Below the pieces are notes generated by a model. The model was not told the DNA's origin and did no database searches. It worked only from the letters and a program-made list of their open reading frames with translations. Below, piece after piece: positions 25,642-34,327 of a DNA stretch of 64,000 bases. How positions within the stretch are numbered: the first letter of the stretch is position 1; each line of letters begins with the position of its first letter. The DNA lies in the NCBI GenBank assembly GCA_002361235.1, contig DESI01000007.1, forward strand, positions 17,400 to 81,399, written 5' to 3'. Position numbers and translations under genes: made by a program. Origin of the DNA: Porphyromonadaceae bacterium UBA3318. GTDB lineage: Bacteria; Bacteroidota; Bacteroidia; Bacteroidales; Muribaculaceae.

Positions 25642-27348
25642 ATGAACATACTTAAGACAACAATATTCGTGGCAGCTGCACTGCTGCTTGGCTCGTGCGC
25701 CGACCTTGACCTTGATCCGCTGGACACCGGCTCGAGCGACTCCTGGTATCAGAACGAGGAGGAGATAAAGGCATCGATCAGCGGTCTGTACCGAGTCGAC
25801 TTTTTCCCGATAGACGGCGTGAAATGGAACGACGACCATCAGAGCCGCGACCGCCTCAACGATTTCACGGCCGCCACTCTCAACGGCGAGTCGTGGGACG
25901 TGTGCATGCGCTGGCGCAACGCCTATAAGGCGATAGCGCGCTGCAACATCCTGCTCGACAAACTCACTGACCCCGCGGCCATCGGTATCTCCGAGGAGAA
26001 GGCCGCACTGTACAGGGCACAGGTGCTGTTTGTGCGCGCCACGCAATACGGACTGCTGACAAGCTGCTTCGGCGACGTGGTGTGGGTGGACAAGGAAATC
26101 ACCGTCGAGGAGGCGTTCAAGATGGGACGCACGGACAAGAGCGAGATAATGGAACACGTGTATGAGGACTATGACAAGGCGGCCGAAAGCCTTCCGCTGA
26201 CCTACGGCGTGGCGCAGGAATTCGCCACCAAGTCGGCGGCACTGGCCCTCAAGGCACGATACGCGCTGTACAACGAAGACTGGGACATCGCCGCACAGGC
26301 AGCCAAGGACTGCATGGACCTCGGCGTCAACCAGCTCTATCCCGATTTCTCGGAACTGTTCCTGGCCACCACGCATCACGCCAGCGAGAATATCCTGTCC
26401 TGGCCCTACTCTCTGGAACTGGACATGGTCACGGACTCCGAAGGCAACATCCAGGGTTTCTCGCCCCGCAACCGCGGCGGTTACGCCAGCGAATATCCGT
26501 CGTGGGACCTGTTCGCGTCGTTCCTCTGCACCGACGGACTGCCCATCGACGAGTCCCCGCTGTTCGATCCGCACAATCCGTTCAAAAACCGTGACCCCCG
26601 CTGCGCCGCGACCATCGTGGAATTCGGCACAGAGCATTGTGGCGTGGTGTACGACCCCAACCCCAACACCACTGAAGTGTACAGCTCGGTGATGGGCAAG
26701 AACATAACCAACCTCGATTGCAAGTCAGGAAGCCAGTACGCATCGTACAACGGCCTGCTGCGAAAGAAGGGCGTGGACGAGTCATGGATCAACAACGGCA
26801 GCTTCAAGGTGGCCTACGACTATGTGTTCATCCGTTACGCCGAAGTGCTGCTGACCTACGCCGAGGCCCGCATAGAGGCCGGCAAGATCGACAAGAGCGT
26901 GCTGGACGCCATCAACATGGTCCGCGCCCGCGCTTACAAGACGGATTACACCAACAGCTCGGCCTATCCGCGCGTCACCACCACCGACCGCAACGAACTG
27001 CGCCGCATCGTCAGGGTGGAACGCCGCATGGAACTTGCGTACGAGGGACAGCGTTACATGGACCTGATACGCTGGCGTCTGGCGGAGAAGGTGCTGAACC
27101 GCCCGGATTACGGTCTGCTTGACAAAGACGCCCTGGTGACGAAGATTATCGCCAAGAACCTCTGGTTCTGGCCCGAGGTGCCGCAGATCGACGAGGACGG
27201 CGTGGCCGATTTCTCGCCCCTTTACGATAAGGGATACTGCAAGATCATCACCAAACGCCAGTTCGACGCTTCGAAGAATTATCTCTGGCCCATCCCGTCG
27301 CAGGAGGTGATAACGAATCCCTATCTGGGTCAGAACGACAATTATTGA
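25642..27348 (+). CDS. SusD-family glycan-binding lipoprotein
   Basis: 568 residues with the lipobox at C19 (LLLGSCAD), followed by the characteristic SusD start LDLDPLDTGSSDSWYQNEEEI. TPR-like helices lie in the N-terminal half. The conserved C-terminal part has VRARAYKTDY, ELRRIVRVERRMELAYEG, RYMDLIRW and the terminal PIPSQEVITNPYLGQN. It forms the lid on the SusC barrel and captures glycan at the cell surface. It is separated from susC by 6 bases, which implies one message. A hairpin follows 18 bases after the stop. Confidence 0.96.
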   Translation: MNILKTTIFVAAALLLGSCADLDLDPLDTGSSDSWYQNEEEIKASISGLYRVDFFPIDGVKWNDDHQSRDRLNDFTAATLNGESWDVCMRWRNAYKAIARCNILLDKLTDPAAIGISEEKAALYRAQVLFVRATQYGLLTSCFGDVVWVDKEITVEEAFKMGRTDKSEIMEHVYEDYDKAAESLPLTYGVAQEFATKSAALALKARYALYNEDWDIAAQAAKDCMDLGVNQLYPDFSELFLATTHHASENILSWPYSLELDMVTDSEGNIQGFSPRNRGGYASEYPSWDLFASFLCTDGLPIDESPLFDPHNPFKNRDPRCAATIVEFGTEHCGVVYDPNPNTTEVYSSVMGKNITNLDCKSGSQYASYNGLLRKKGVDESWINNGSFKVAYDYVFIRYAEVLLTYAEARIEAGKIDKSVLDAINMVRARAYKTDYTNSSAYPRVTTTDRNELRRIVRVERRMELAYEGQRYMDLIRWRLAEKVLNRPDYGLLDKDALVTKIIAKNLWFWPEVPQIDEDGVADFSPLYDKGYCKIITKRQFDASKNYLWPIPSQEVITNPYLGQNDNY

Positions 27349-27365
27349 TCGACACTTATTGATAA

Positions 27366-27387
27366 GGAAGGCGTCTGTGCGCCTTCC
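27366..27387 (+). other. Intercistronic hairpin between susD and the GH30-like gene
   Basis: A perfect 8-bp GC-rich stem (GGAAGGCG at 27366-27373 with CGCCTTCC at 27380-27387) with a 6-base loop and no T-tract. It may be a partial terminator or an RNA-stability element that keeps susCD expression above that of the enzymes. Confidence 0.6.
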
Positions 27388-27426
27388 GGAATCGCTACAC
27401 AACATTTCAAACTGAAACAACACTAT

Positions 27427-28941
27427 ATGAGACTTTCTGTAAAATCAATTATAATCGGAGCCGGCGCGTTGATGCTGCCCTCCCTCGGAGCCTGCTCCGA
27501 GAAATACCTTACCTATAATCACACACCCGGGGAAAAGCCGGACGAACCTGAAGATCCGGACGATCCGATGCCCGAGACCATGCCCAAGGGTTCGTTCAAG
27601 CTGCTGGCCGACAAGCCCGGCCAGGTTATCAAGGGACTGGGATTCGAGATTCAGTCGGATATAAACGCGGCTCCGGACGTGAACGACGACAACGGCCCGA
27701 TCGGAGTGCCGATGGACCTGGTGCCCGAGGAGCGTAAACGTCTTGCCGAGGAAATGCTCAAGGGTTTCCGCTACATGCGCGTGGGTATGGGAATATGGTT
27801 CCGCGGCCTCACACCGGACCGCAAGAACTTCACTGAACGCAAGCAGGGACAGGCCGAGACCTTAGTGCAGCTGATGAAAGACGCCGGCGTGGAGGGAATT
27901 TCGATGGAATACTGGTCGCCCGCTCCATACTGGAAATCGAACGGCAGCTTCAACGACGGAACGCTGAAAAGTTTCGAGGATGATTTTCTCGAGGAGTTCG
28001 GCGACGCGATGGTGAACGATGTGAAATACATGAAAAGCCAGGGATTCAAGGTGTCGTCATGGGGCCTGCAGAACGAAAGCCAGTACGAGAGCGTGGGATA
28101 TGCCCATTGTCACTATACCGAGGACCAGTTGGTGAAGGTGTTCGGCAAGGTAGCTCCGAAAATCAAGGCTCTTGATTCGGACATAGAGATAATCTACGAC
28201 ACCAACAGCGGACAGGCCGGCAGTTATGGTCCGAAACTTTGGCAGGAGAATCCGCAGCTTCTCCCTTACGTGGACGCATGGGTGTTCCACCGCATCGGCG
28301 ACGATTCCGACGCCGTGATGGACAACCGCGACAACTACAAGGCCAACAGCCAGGGCAAGCCGGTATATCAGAACGAGTTCGAGTATTTCAACAATCAGAT
28401 GTCGGAACACACTTACGAATGGTTCATGGTCAACACTGCCCAGTCCATCATGAACTGGATGACCTTCGTGGAATCGCCGAAATGGTTCTGGCTCCATGCC
28501 CTGAAGGGAATAGACGACCATACGGACCGTGACGGTTTCGGTCTCGGAGTGTGGCGTCCCACATACGCCAACGAGAGTCATGATTATCCCGACCTGGCTC
28601 ACGGACACTGGACCTACAACTGGCAGAACTACAACGCGCTGGCCGGCTTCCTGAAATACATGGCGTGGGATTCGCGCCGCTACAACGTGCAGGAGGACGA
28701 GGAACGTCACGACAACCGCATAATGGCATGGAAAACGCCGCAGGGCAAGCTGGTGTTCGCTCTGACCAACCGTTCGGATGATTGGTTCGAGTTTGACGTG
28801 ACCATGGACGGAGTCAAGAACATGAAGGGCTTCCGATATGATAAGAAAGGACGCGATGTGGAGGTTGGCTCCAACGGCGGTGCCGCAACGTTCAGCGCGA
28901 AACTGAAACCCTGGAGCATCGAGTTCTGGGTGGAGCAGTAA
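27427..28941 (+). CDS. GH30-like glycoside hydrolase, lipoprotein
   Basis: 504 residues with a lipobox at C23 (LPSLGACSE) and a linker rich in E, D and P (about 33-52), typical of surface-exposed lipoproteins. The catalytic barrel resembles family GH30 (clan GH-A): GLGFEIQSD at the start, the acid/base E217 in WGLQNES and the nucleophile E317 in VYQNEFEYF. A beta-sandwich end (WKTPQGKLVFALTNRS to WSIEFWVEQ) matches the side domain of this family. GH30 members include beta-1,6-glucanases, xylanases and glucosylceramidases; the activity cannot be read here. GH39 or another GH-A family is the alternative. An endo-acting surface enzyme would feed SusCD. Confidence 0.82.
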   Translation: MRLSVKSIIIGAGALMLPSLGACSEKYLTYNHTPGEKPDEPEDPDDPMPETMPKGSFKLLADKPGQVIKGLGFEIQSDINAAPDVNDDNGPIGVPMDLVPEERKRLAEEMLKGFRYMRVGMGIWFRGLTPDRKNFTERKQGQAETLVQLMKDAGVEGISMEYWSPAPYWKSNGSFNDGTLKSFEDDFLEEFGDAMVNDVKYMKSQGFKVSSWGLQNESQYESVGYAHCHYTEDQLVKVFGKVAPKIKALDSDIEIIYDTNSGQAGSYGPKLWQENPQLLPYVDAWVFHRIGDDSDAVMDNRDNYKANSQGKPVYQNEFEYFNNQMSEHTYEWFMVNTAQSIMNWMTFVESPKWFWLHALKGIDDHTDRDGFGLGVWRPTYANESHDYPDLAHGHWTYNWQNYNALAGFLKYMAWDSRRYNVQEDEERHDNRIMAWKTPQGKLVFALTNRSDDWFEFDVTMDGVKNMKGFRYDKKGRDVEVGSNGGAATFSAKLKPWSIEFWVEQ

Positions 28942-28978
28942 TATGTTTTTTCAATCGGAAGGATATAACTGAGACATC

Positions 28979-31447
28979 ATGAAATTCAAGATAGGGAACA
29001 TCATCTGTGTGGCTGCATTGCTGACCTTCACCGGAGGATGTGCTGCAGGAGCCGGGGCCAAGGGGAAGGATGAAGGCCGCCCGATGTACGGCGGCGTGTA
29101 TCCTCATCTGGCCTATTACAACGACGAGGGGGAATGCGGCACAGGGGCCGTAGTGCCCTGGCAGGGAAAGCTGTGGGTGATCACATACGGCCCGCACCTC
29201 CCGTTCGGGTCGAGCGACAAGCTGTATGAAATCGATGACACCCTCGGCATCAAGGTGCGTCCCGAAAGCGTGGGAGGCACGCCGGCCGACAGGATGATCC
29301 ACCGGGAAAGCAATCAGCTGATAATCGGCCCGTACTTCATCGACAAGGACTGCAACGTCAGGGCGCTGTCGTACAGGGACGCGCAGGGCCGTTACACTGG
29401 AGTGGCCCGGCACCTGACCGATCCGGCCAACAAGGTGTACATCGCCACGATGGAGGAAGGCTTCTATGAGGTGGATGTAAACACGTTGAAGCATAAGGAG
29501 CTGTATCCCGACGCCAATACGGGGGTGCACAACGACACGGGCGTGAACCCCGAGAACAATCTGTTGCCCGGAGCACACGGCAAGGGCCTGTACAGCGGTC
29601 AGGGTGTGCTGGTGTTCTCCAACAACGGCGAGGCTATTCCCGAAGCGCTGGAAAAATTCAACATCCCGTCCGGCTGTCTTGCCGAATGGGACGGCAAGAA
29701 CTGGAAGGTTGTACGCCGCAACCAGTTCACTGAGGTGACGGGTCCCGGCGGAATATACGGCAATCCGTCGCCGGCCACCGATCCGATATATGCGTTGGGC
29801 TGGGACTACAAGTCGGTATTGCTCGGAGTGAGGGAAAACGGAGGATGGAGCTTCTACCGTCTGCCCAAGGCCAGCAATTCGTACGACGGCGCCCACGGAT
29901 GGAACACCGAATGGCCCCGTATCCGCGAGGTGGGTACGCAGAGCGATCCATTCATGCTGATGACCATGCACGGAATGTTCTGGAAATTCCCGCAGAGATT
30001 CGGCAAGAACAACGATAAGGGAATCATGCCCCTGTCGGCATATCTGAAAGTGATAGGCGACTTTACGCGATGGAACGACCGTCTGGTGTTCGGATGCGAC
30101 GACTCCGCGCAAAAGGAATTCCTGAACAAGCGCAGGATAAAGGGCGACATAGCCGGTCCGGGCCAGAGCAACTCAAACCTATGGTTCCTTGATCCGGGCC
30201 AGGTGTCGGAACTCGGTCCCACCAATGCGACCGGCTCCGTATGGCTGAACGAAGATATAAAGAGCGGAGAGGCGAGCGATCCCTTCCTGTTCGGACCCTG
30301 GGCCAAGCGATGCGCATGGATCCGGAACGACGGCAAGGAGGCCGTGACGTTTCAGTTCGTGGCCAAGGGCGCCGACGGCAAAGACAAAGTGTTGAAGACT
30401 GTCACCGTACCTGCATCCGACTCGCGTTTCGCGGAATTCAGCGCAACTGACAAGGGTGAATGGATCCGCGTTGTCGTTGACAAGGACACGAAAGGAAGCG
30501 TGGTGTTCAGTTTCGCATCGAAAGAGACGAGAACCGAGGAAATGTCACCGATATTCGCCGGACTGTCGAAAATAGGGGAGAAGCATGAATCCGACGGACT
30601 GATGCTGTGCCTGAGCCAGAACCGCCGTAAACTCGGCGTGGCCGCCAACACGACCGACGGCAGCGCCTATTATGATCTGGACGGCGACATGATGCTGCAG
30701 AGACGTGACAGCATGGAAAAGGCATCGTATATCCGTAAGAATGTAGCCATCCGTTCCGAAGGGATGGAAATCACCCCCGGGTCGGTGCTGATCACGGACG
30801 ACAAGGGTCGTCGCTGGCATCTGCCGCTGGGAGCGCGGGCCTTTACGGAGCCGACACGACAGGACGCAATGCGCGTGTGTCGCGAGGTCTCGACGGAAAG
30901 AGACCTGCTGAACCTGCACGGTACGTTCTATGAGCTGCCGGCCGAGAATGCCGACGGATTCGCCAAGGTGCGCCCCATAGCGTCGCACAATCTCGGCATA
31001 AACGATTATGCGTCATATCGTGGAATGCTGCTCATGTCGGGATGCAATGCCGACAATGCGGACAATCCGCGTATCGTGACATCCGACGACGGCAAGCTTT
31101 CACTTTGGGCCGGCGTGATCGACGATTTATGGAAATTGGGTAAGCCGACGGGCAATGGCGGTCCCTGGGTGGACCGTCATGTCTCCGCCGGGGAATATTC
31201 CGAGCCATATCTGATCGGATTCTACGACCGGCGCACGCTGAATCTGTCGCATAAGTCCGACCATAAGGTGAAATTCACCGTCGAGGCCGATCCTACGGGC
31301 GAAGGCGACTGGATGCATTACGCCGATTTCGAGGTGAATCCCGACGACTCATTCATATATAAATTCCCGGATTCGTTCCAGGCACGCTGGATACGGTTCA
31401 AGACCGACACTCCGTGCGTGGCGACCACATGGCTGGAGTATCGCTGA
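28979..31447 (+). CDS. Unrecognised 822-residue lipoprotein, probably beta-propeller plus beta-sandwich
   Basis: 822 residues with a lipobox at C21 (TFTGGCAAG). I do not recognise the family. The first ~400 residues show repeated short motifs of the kind seen in beta-propellers: VPWQGKLWVITYG, ANKVYIATMEEGFYEVD, GLYSGQGVLVFSNNG, GCLAEWDGKNWKVV, SVLLGVRENGGWSFYRL and FTRWNDRLVFGCDD. The middle (about 430-520) reads as a beta-sandwich, and propeller-like stretches return after 600 (SYRGMLLMSGCNADN, GKLSLWAGVIDDLWKLGKP). No known glycosidase signature is visible. It sits between the GH30-like enzyme and the GH36 enzyme and so is likely a new carbohydrate-active or binding protein. Confidence 0.8.
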   Translation: MKFKIGNIICVAALLTFTGGCAAGAGAKGKDEGRPMYGGVYPHLAYYNDEGECGTGAVVPWQGKLWVITYGPHLPFGSSDKLYEIDDTLGIKVRPESVGGTPADRMIHRESNQLIIGPYFIDKDCNVRALSYRDAQGRYTGVARHLTDPANKVYIATMEEGFYEVDVNTLKHKELYPDANTGVHNDTGVNPENNLLPGAHGKGLYSGQGVLVFSNNGEAIPEALEKFNIPSGCLAEWDGKNWKVVRRNQFTEVTGPGGIYGNPSPATDPIYALGWDYKSVLLGVRENGGWSFYRLPKASNSYDGAHGWNTEWPRIREVGTQSDPFMLMTMHGMFWKFPQRFGKNNDKGIMPLSAYLKVIGDFTRWNDRLVFGCDDSAQKEFLNKRRIKGDIAGPGQSNSNLWFLDPGQVSELGPTNATGSVWLNEDIKSGEASDPFLFGPWAKRCAWIRNDGKEAVTFQFVAKGADGKDKVLKTVTVPASDSRFAEFSATDKGEWIRVVVDKDTKGSVVFSFASKETRTEEMSPIFAGLSKIGEKHESDGLMLCLSQNRRKLGVAANTTDGSAYYDLDGDMMLQRRDSMEKASYIRKNVAIRSEGMEITPGSVLITDDKGRRWHLPLGARAFTEPTRQDAMRVCREVSTERDLLNLHGTFYELPAENADGFAKVRPIASHNLGINDYASYRGMLLMSGCNADNADNPRIVTSDDGKLSLWAGVIDDLWKLGKPTGNGGPWVDRHVSAGEYSEPYLIGFYDRRTLNLSHKSDHKVKFTVEADPTGEGDWMHYADFEVNPDDSFIYKFPDSFQARWIRFKTDTPCVATTWLEYR

Positions 31448-31484
31448 TGCGTCGGCATCCTCTATGATACGTCAGCATCCTTTA

Positions 31485-31521
31485 AGGAGACCGAATGTGT
31501 CTTTTGCGCGTTCGGTCGCCT
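31485..31521 (+). other. Intercistronic hairpin before the 174-residue gene
   Basis: AGGAGACCGAA (31485-31495) pairs with TTCGGTCGCCT (31511-31521) with one mismatch; the loop is 15 bases and there is no T-tract. Just upstream, a ~16-bp unit (GATGCGTCGGCATCCT) is repeated with two changes at 31446-31461 and 31466-31481. Confidence 0.5.
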
Positions 31522-31578
31522 ATATATTATAGACATACTCTTAACGACTTCATAGAAATTAACCCGTAAATCAACATT

Positions 31579-32103
31579 ATGAAAAAATTCTTTATTACTC
31601 TCCTCTTATGCTCGTCGCTGTTCAGTGTCAATGCCGTAGCCGATAACGCAGGCATAGGTTCCGACATAGAAGACTGGGGTGTCGTAGTGGACGGCAAACT
31701 GCTGGTGAAAGTGACTCTCGACGACGCCGAGGCAGTAAAGATAATTCCGGCCGGCGAATCGTCGCCCGTGACTCTGCAGAATGGAGTGAATACAGTCAAG
31801 GTGCCCGAAACGGACAGCAAATTTACAGTTGACGCCAACGAAGGATACACGATTGTTTCGATAAAGGTGGGAGATCAGGACGTCACGGTGACCGACGGAG
31901 CCGCGACTGTGCAGTGTGTGGCCGGAAAGGAAGTGACGATCACTACGAAGAACGACACAAGCTCCGCCACATCGATCGTTATGGGCGACAATATGTCGGC
32001 TGCCCGTTATTTCGATCTCAGCGGCTCCGAGGTGGCCGTTCCGCAGAAGGGCAATATATATGTAATGCTCCGCGGAGGCAAGGCAGTCAAGATACGTAAA
32101 TAA
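31579..32103 (+). CDS. Small secreted protein with a PorSS-like C-terminal tail
   Basis: 174 residues: a signal peptide (about 1-21, FFITLLLCSSLFSVNAVA), a short beta-rich region that may be two Ig-like or adhesin-like strands sets (about 30-130), then a tail SAARYFDLSGSEVAVPQKG and YVMLRGGKAVKIRK. The tail has the YFDLSG, V, P-x-KG-IY and GGKAVK spacing seen in C-terminal sorting domains of type IX secretion cargo in Bacteroidales. No enzyme motif. It lies 131 bases after the unrecognised lipoprotein and 10 bases before the GH36 gene, so it is part of the PUL operon. Function unknown; a binding role is possible. Confidence 0.75.
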   Translation: MKKFFITLLLCSSLFSVNAVADNAGIGSDIEDWGVVVDGKLLVKVTLDDAEAVKIIPAGESSPVTLQNGVNTVKVPETDSKFTVDANEGYTIVSIKVGDQDVTVTDGAATVQCVAGKEVTITTKNDTSSATSIVMGDNMSAARYFDLSGSEVAVPQKGNIYVMLRGGKAVKIRK

Positions 32104-32113
32104 GTTTCTGTAG

Positions 32114-34321
32114 ATGCTCAGTAAGAAGTCGATCCACAGGTTGCCATACGTCCTGCTGTGTTGTGTGTTGGGTGCCGAAGCCGCACAGGTGAGTGTGAAT
32201 ACGCCGAATACGGCGCTTGTGCTGGAGGTGAACAAAGGGGCGGAACCCGAATATCTGTACTATGGCAACACCGTGACCGGAGAGGACATGCAGTCGATTA
32301 AGACTGCGGGAATCCCGTACGCCAAAATATACAGGGCGTACGGGACCTATCCGGACGAGGAGACGCCCCTGTGGATCACCCATGCTGACGGGAACATGAC
32401 GAGCCGCCTTGTGGTGACCGACTTGACCCGGGAATCTACGGACAAATCGACATTGACCACTGTCAGGACTCGGGATGACAGATACCCGGTGAACGTTGAT
32501 ATCCGATTCCTGAGTTATCCCGACTGTGACGTGATAGAGACATGGGCTGAGATAAGCCATCGCGAGAAAGGGGACATTACCCTGACCCGTTATGACTCGG
32601 CCTGCCTTCCGATACATATAGGGGATGTCTGGGTAAGCCACGAAGGAGGAGCGTGGGGCCAGGAAGGGCGTCTTGTGGAGGAACCGTTGCACAGCGGAAC
32701 CATGCGTATCCGTAACAAGGACGGCGTAAGGAACTCGCAGACCTCGCGTGCGGAGCTGATGCTGTCGCTGGACGGCAAGCCCGACGAAAGGAACGGTGCC
32801 ACCATCGGCGCCGCGCTGTGTTACAGCGGCAATTACGTGGTCGACATCGACACATACGGCGGTCGCTATCATAGTCTGCGGATGGGTATCAATCCCGACA
32901 ACGCCGCCTACCGGCTTAGCCCCGGCGAAACGTTTGTGACCCCCAGGGTGGCATTGTCATACAGCACGGAGGGCAAAGGGGGAGTTAGCAGGAATTTTCA
33001 CAAATGGGGGAGACTCCATTCGTTGTGTCATGGCGACAGACCGCGTAAGATATTGCTGAACAGCTGGGAAGGGGTCTATTTTGACATCAGCGAGTCAAAG
33101 ATGGCGGCCATGATGAGGGACATAGCCTCTCTGGGCGGCGAACTGTTCGTGATGGACGACGGATGGTTCGGCGACAAGTATCGGCGTGACAACGAAAGTG
33201 TGGCGTTAGGCGACTGGGTCTGCGACCGGGTCAAACTCCCCGGAGGCATCAAGGCATTGACCGACAGCGCCCGTAAAGCCGGCGTGGGATTCGGATTATG
33301 GCTCGAACCGGAGATGGCCGACATATCGAGCGAAATTTATGAAAAGCATCCCGACTGGATAGTAAAGGCCGCGGGACGTGAGCCGGTGACCGGTCGCGGA
33401 GGGGCGCAGGTGGTTCTTGATTTCTCAAATCCCCGTGTGCGCGACCATGTGGTGGCCACGGTAGACAAGATATTGAAGGAAAACCCATGGATCGAATATG
33501 TGAAATGGGACTGCAACAGCGGAATATATCAGCATGGATCGCAGTATCTGCCCAAAGACAGGCAGAGCCATCTGAACATAGCGTGGCACAGGGGCCTGGA
33601 GGAAGTGCTGTCAAGAATCCGTGAGAAATATCCAGACCTGACTGTCCAGGCGTGTGCCGGCGGCGGAGGCCGTGTAAACTGGGGCGTGCTGAAATACTTC
33701 GACGAGTTCTGGACCAGCGACAACACGGATGCGCTGGAGCGCATATTCATCCAGTGGGGCACGTCGCATTTCTATCCCGCCATGGCCATGGCCTCGCACA
33801 TCAGCGCGTCGCCCAACCATCAGACTCTGCGGAGCATGCCAATAAAATATCGCGCGGACGTGGCGATGAGCGGACGTCTCGGCGTGGAACTTCAGCCCAA
33901 GGACATGACCCGGGAGGAATATGAAGTGTGCCGCAACGCGATATCCGATTATAAGCGGATCAGGGATATAGTGCAGTTTGGGGACCTGTACCGTCTGCGG
34001 TCGCCGTACGACGAGGGAGGCGTGGCCTCGCTGATGTATGTGTCCGAAAACAAGGACCGCGCCGTGGCATTCTGGTACCGTACGGACGTGTATGTGATGC
34101 AGATTCTCCCAGTGGTGAAAATGGACGGCCTCGATAGTGACGCCATATACAGAATCACGGAATTAAACCGGATAGACGACAGCCCTATGCCATTCGAAGG
34201 GAAATGCTTTTCCGGGTCGTTCCTGATGAATCACGGACTTGACATTCCATACCGACACGATGTGGCCAAGGAACGGAAGAACGAGTTCTCGAGCCGCGTA
34301 TTGCTAATCGAAAAAATCTGA
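32114..34321 (+). CDS. GH36 alpha-galactosidase
   Basis: 735 residues with a signal peptide (about 1-24, RLPYVLLCCVLGAEAA). The family GH36 layout is clear: an N-terminal beta-sandwich, the (beta/alpha)8 barrel with NSWEGVYFDI and MDDGWFG, the nucleophile D466 in EYVKWDCN and the acid/base D536 in WTSDNTDA, and a C-terminal sandwich. Also conserved is GLWLEPEM. It should release terminal alpha-galactose (or possibly alpha-N-acetylgalactosamine) from oligosaccharides in the periplasm. It starts 10 bases after the small secreted gene and ends 6 bases before the GH97 gene, firmly within the operon. Confidence 0.94.
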   Translation: MLSKKSIHRLPYVLLCCVLGAEAAQVSVNTPNTALVLEVNKGAEPEYLYYGNTVTGEDMQSIKTAGIPYAKIYRAYGTYPDEETPLWITHADGNMTSRLVVTDLTRESTDKSTLTTVRTRDDRYPVNVDIRFLSYPDCDVIETWAEISHREKGDITLTRYDSACLPIHIGDVWVSHEGGAWGQEGRLVEEPLHSGTMRIRNKDGVRNSQTSRAELMLSLDGKPDERNGATIGAALCYSGNYVVDIDTYGGRYHSLRMGINPDNAAYRLSPGETFVTPRVALSYSTEGKGGVSRNFHKWGRLHSLCHGDRPRKILLNSWEGVYFDISESKMAAMMRDIASLGGELFVMDDGWFGDKYRRDNESVALGDWVCDRVKLPGGIKALTDSARKAGVGFGLWLEPEMADISSEIYEKHPDWIVKAAGREPVTGRGGAQVVLDFSNPRVRDHVVATVDKILKENPWIEYVKWDCNSGIYQHGSQYLPKDRQSHLNIAWHRGLEEVLSRIREKYPDLTVQACAGGGGRVNWGVLKYFDEFWTSDNTDALERIFIQWGTSHFYPAMAMASHISASPNHQTLRSMPIKYRADVAMSGRLGVELQPKDMTREEYEVCRNAISDYKRIRDIVQFGDLYRLRSPYDEGGVASLMYVSENKDRAVAFWYRTDVYVMQILPVVKMDGLDSDAIYRITELNRIDDSPMPFEGKCFSGSFLMNHGLDIPYRHDVAKERKNEFSSRVLLIEKI

Positions 34322-34327
34322 AACCGA

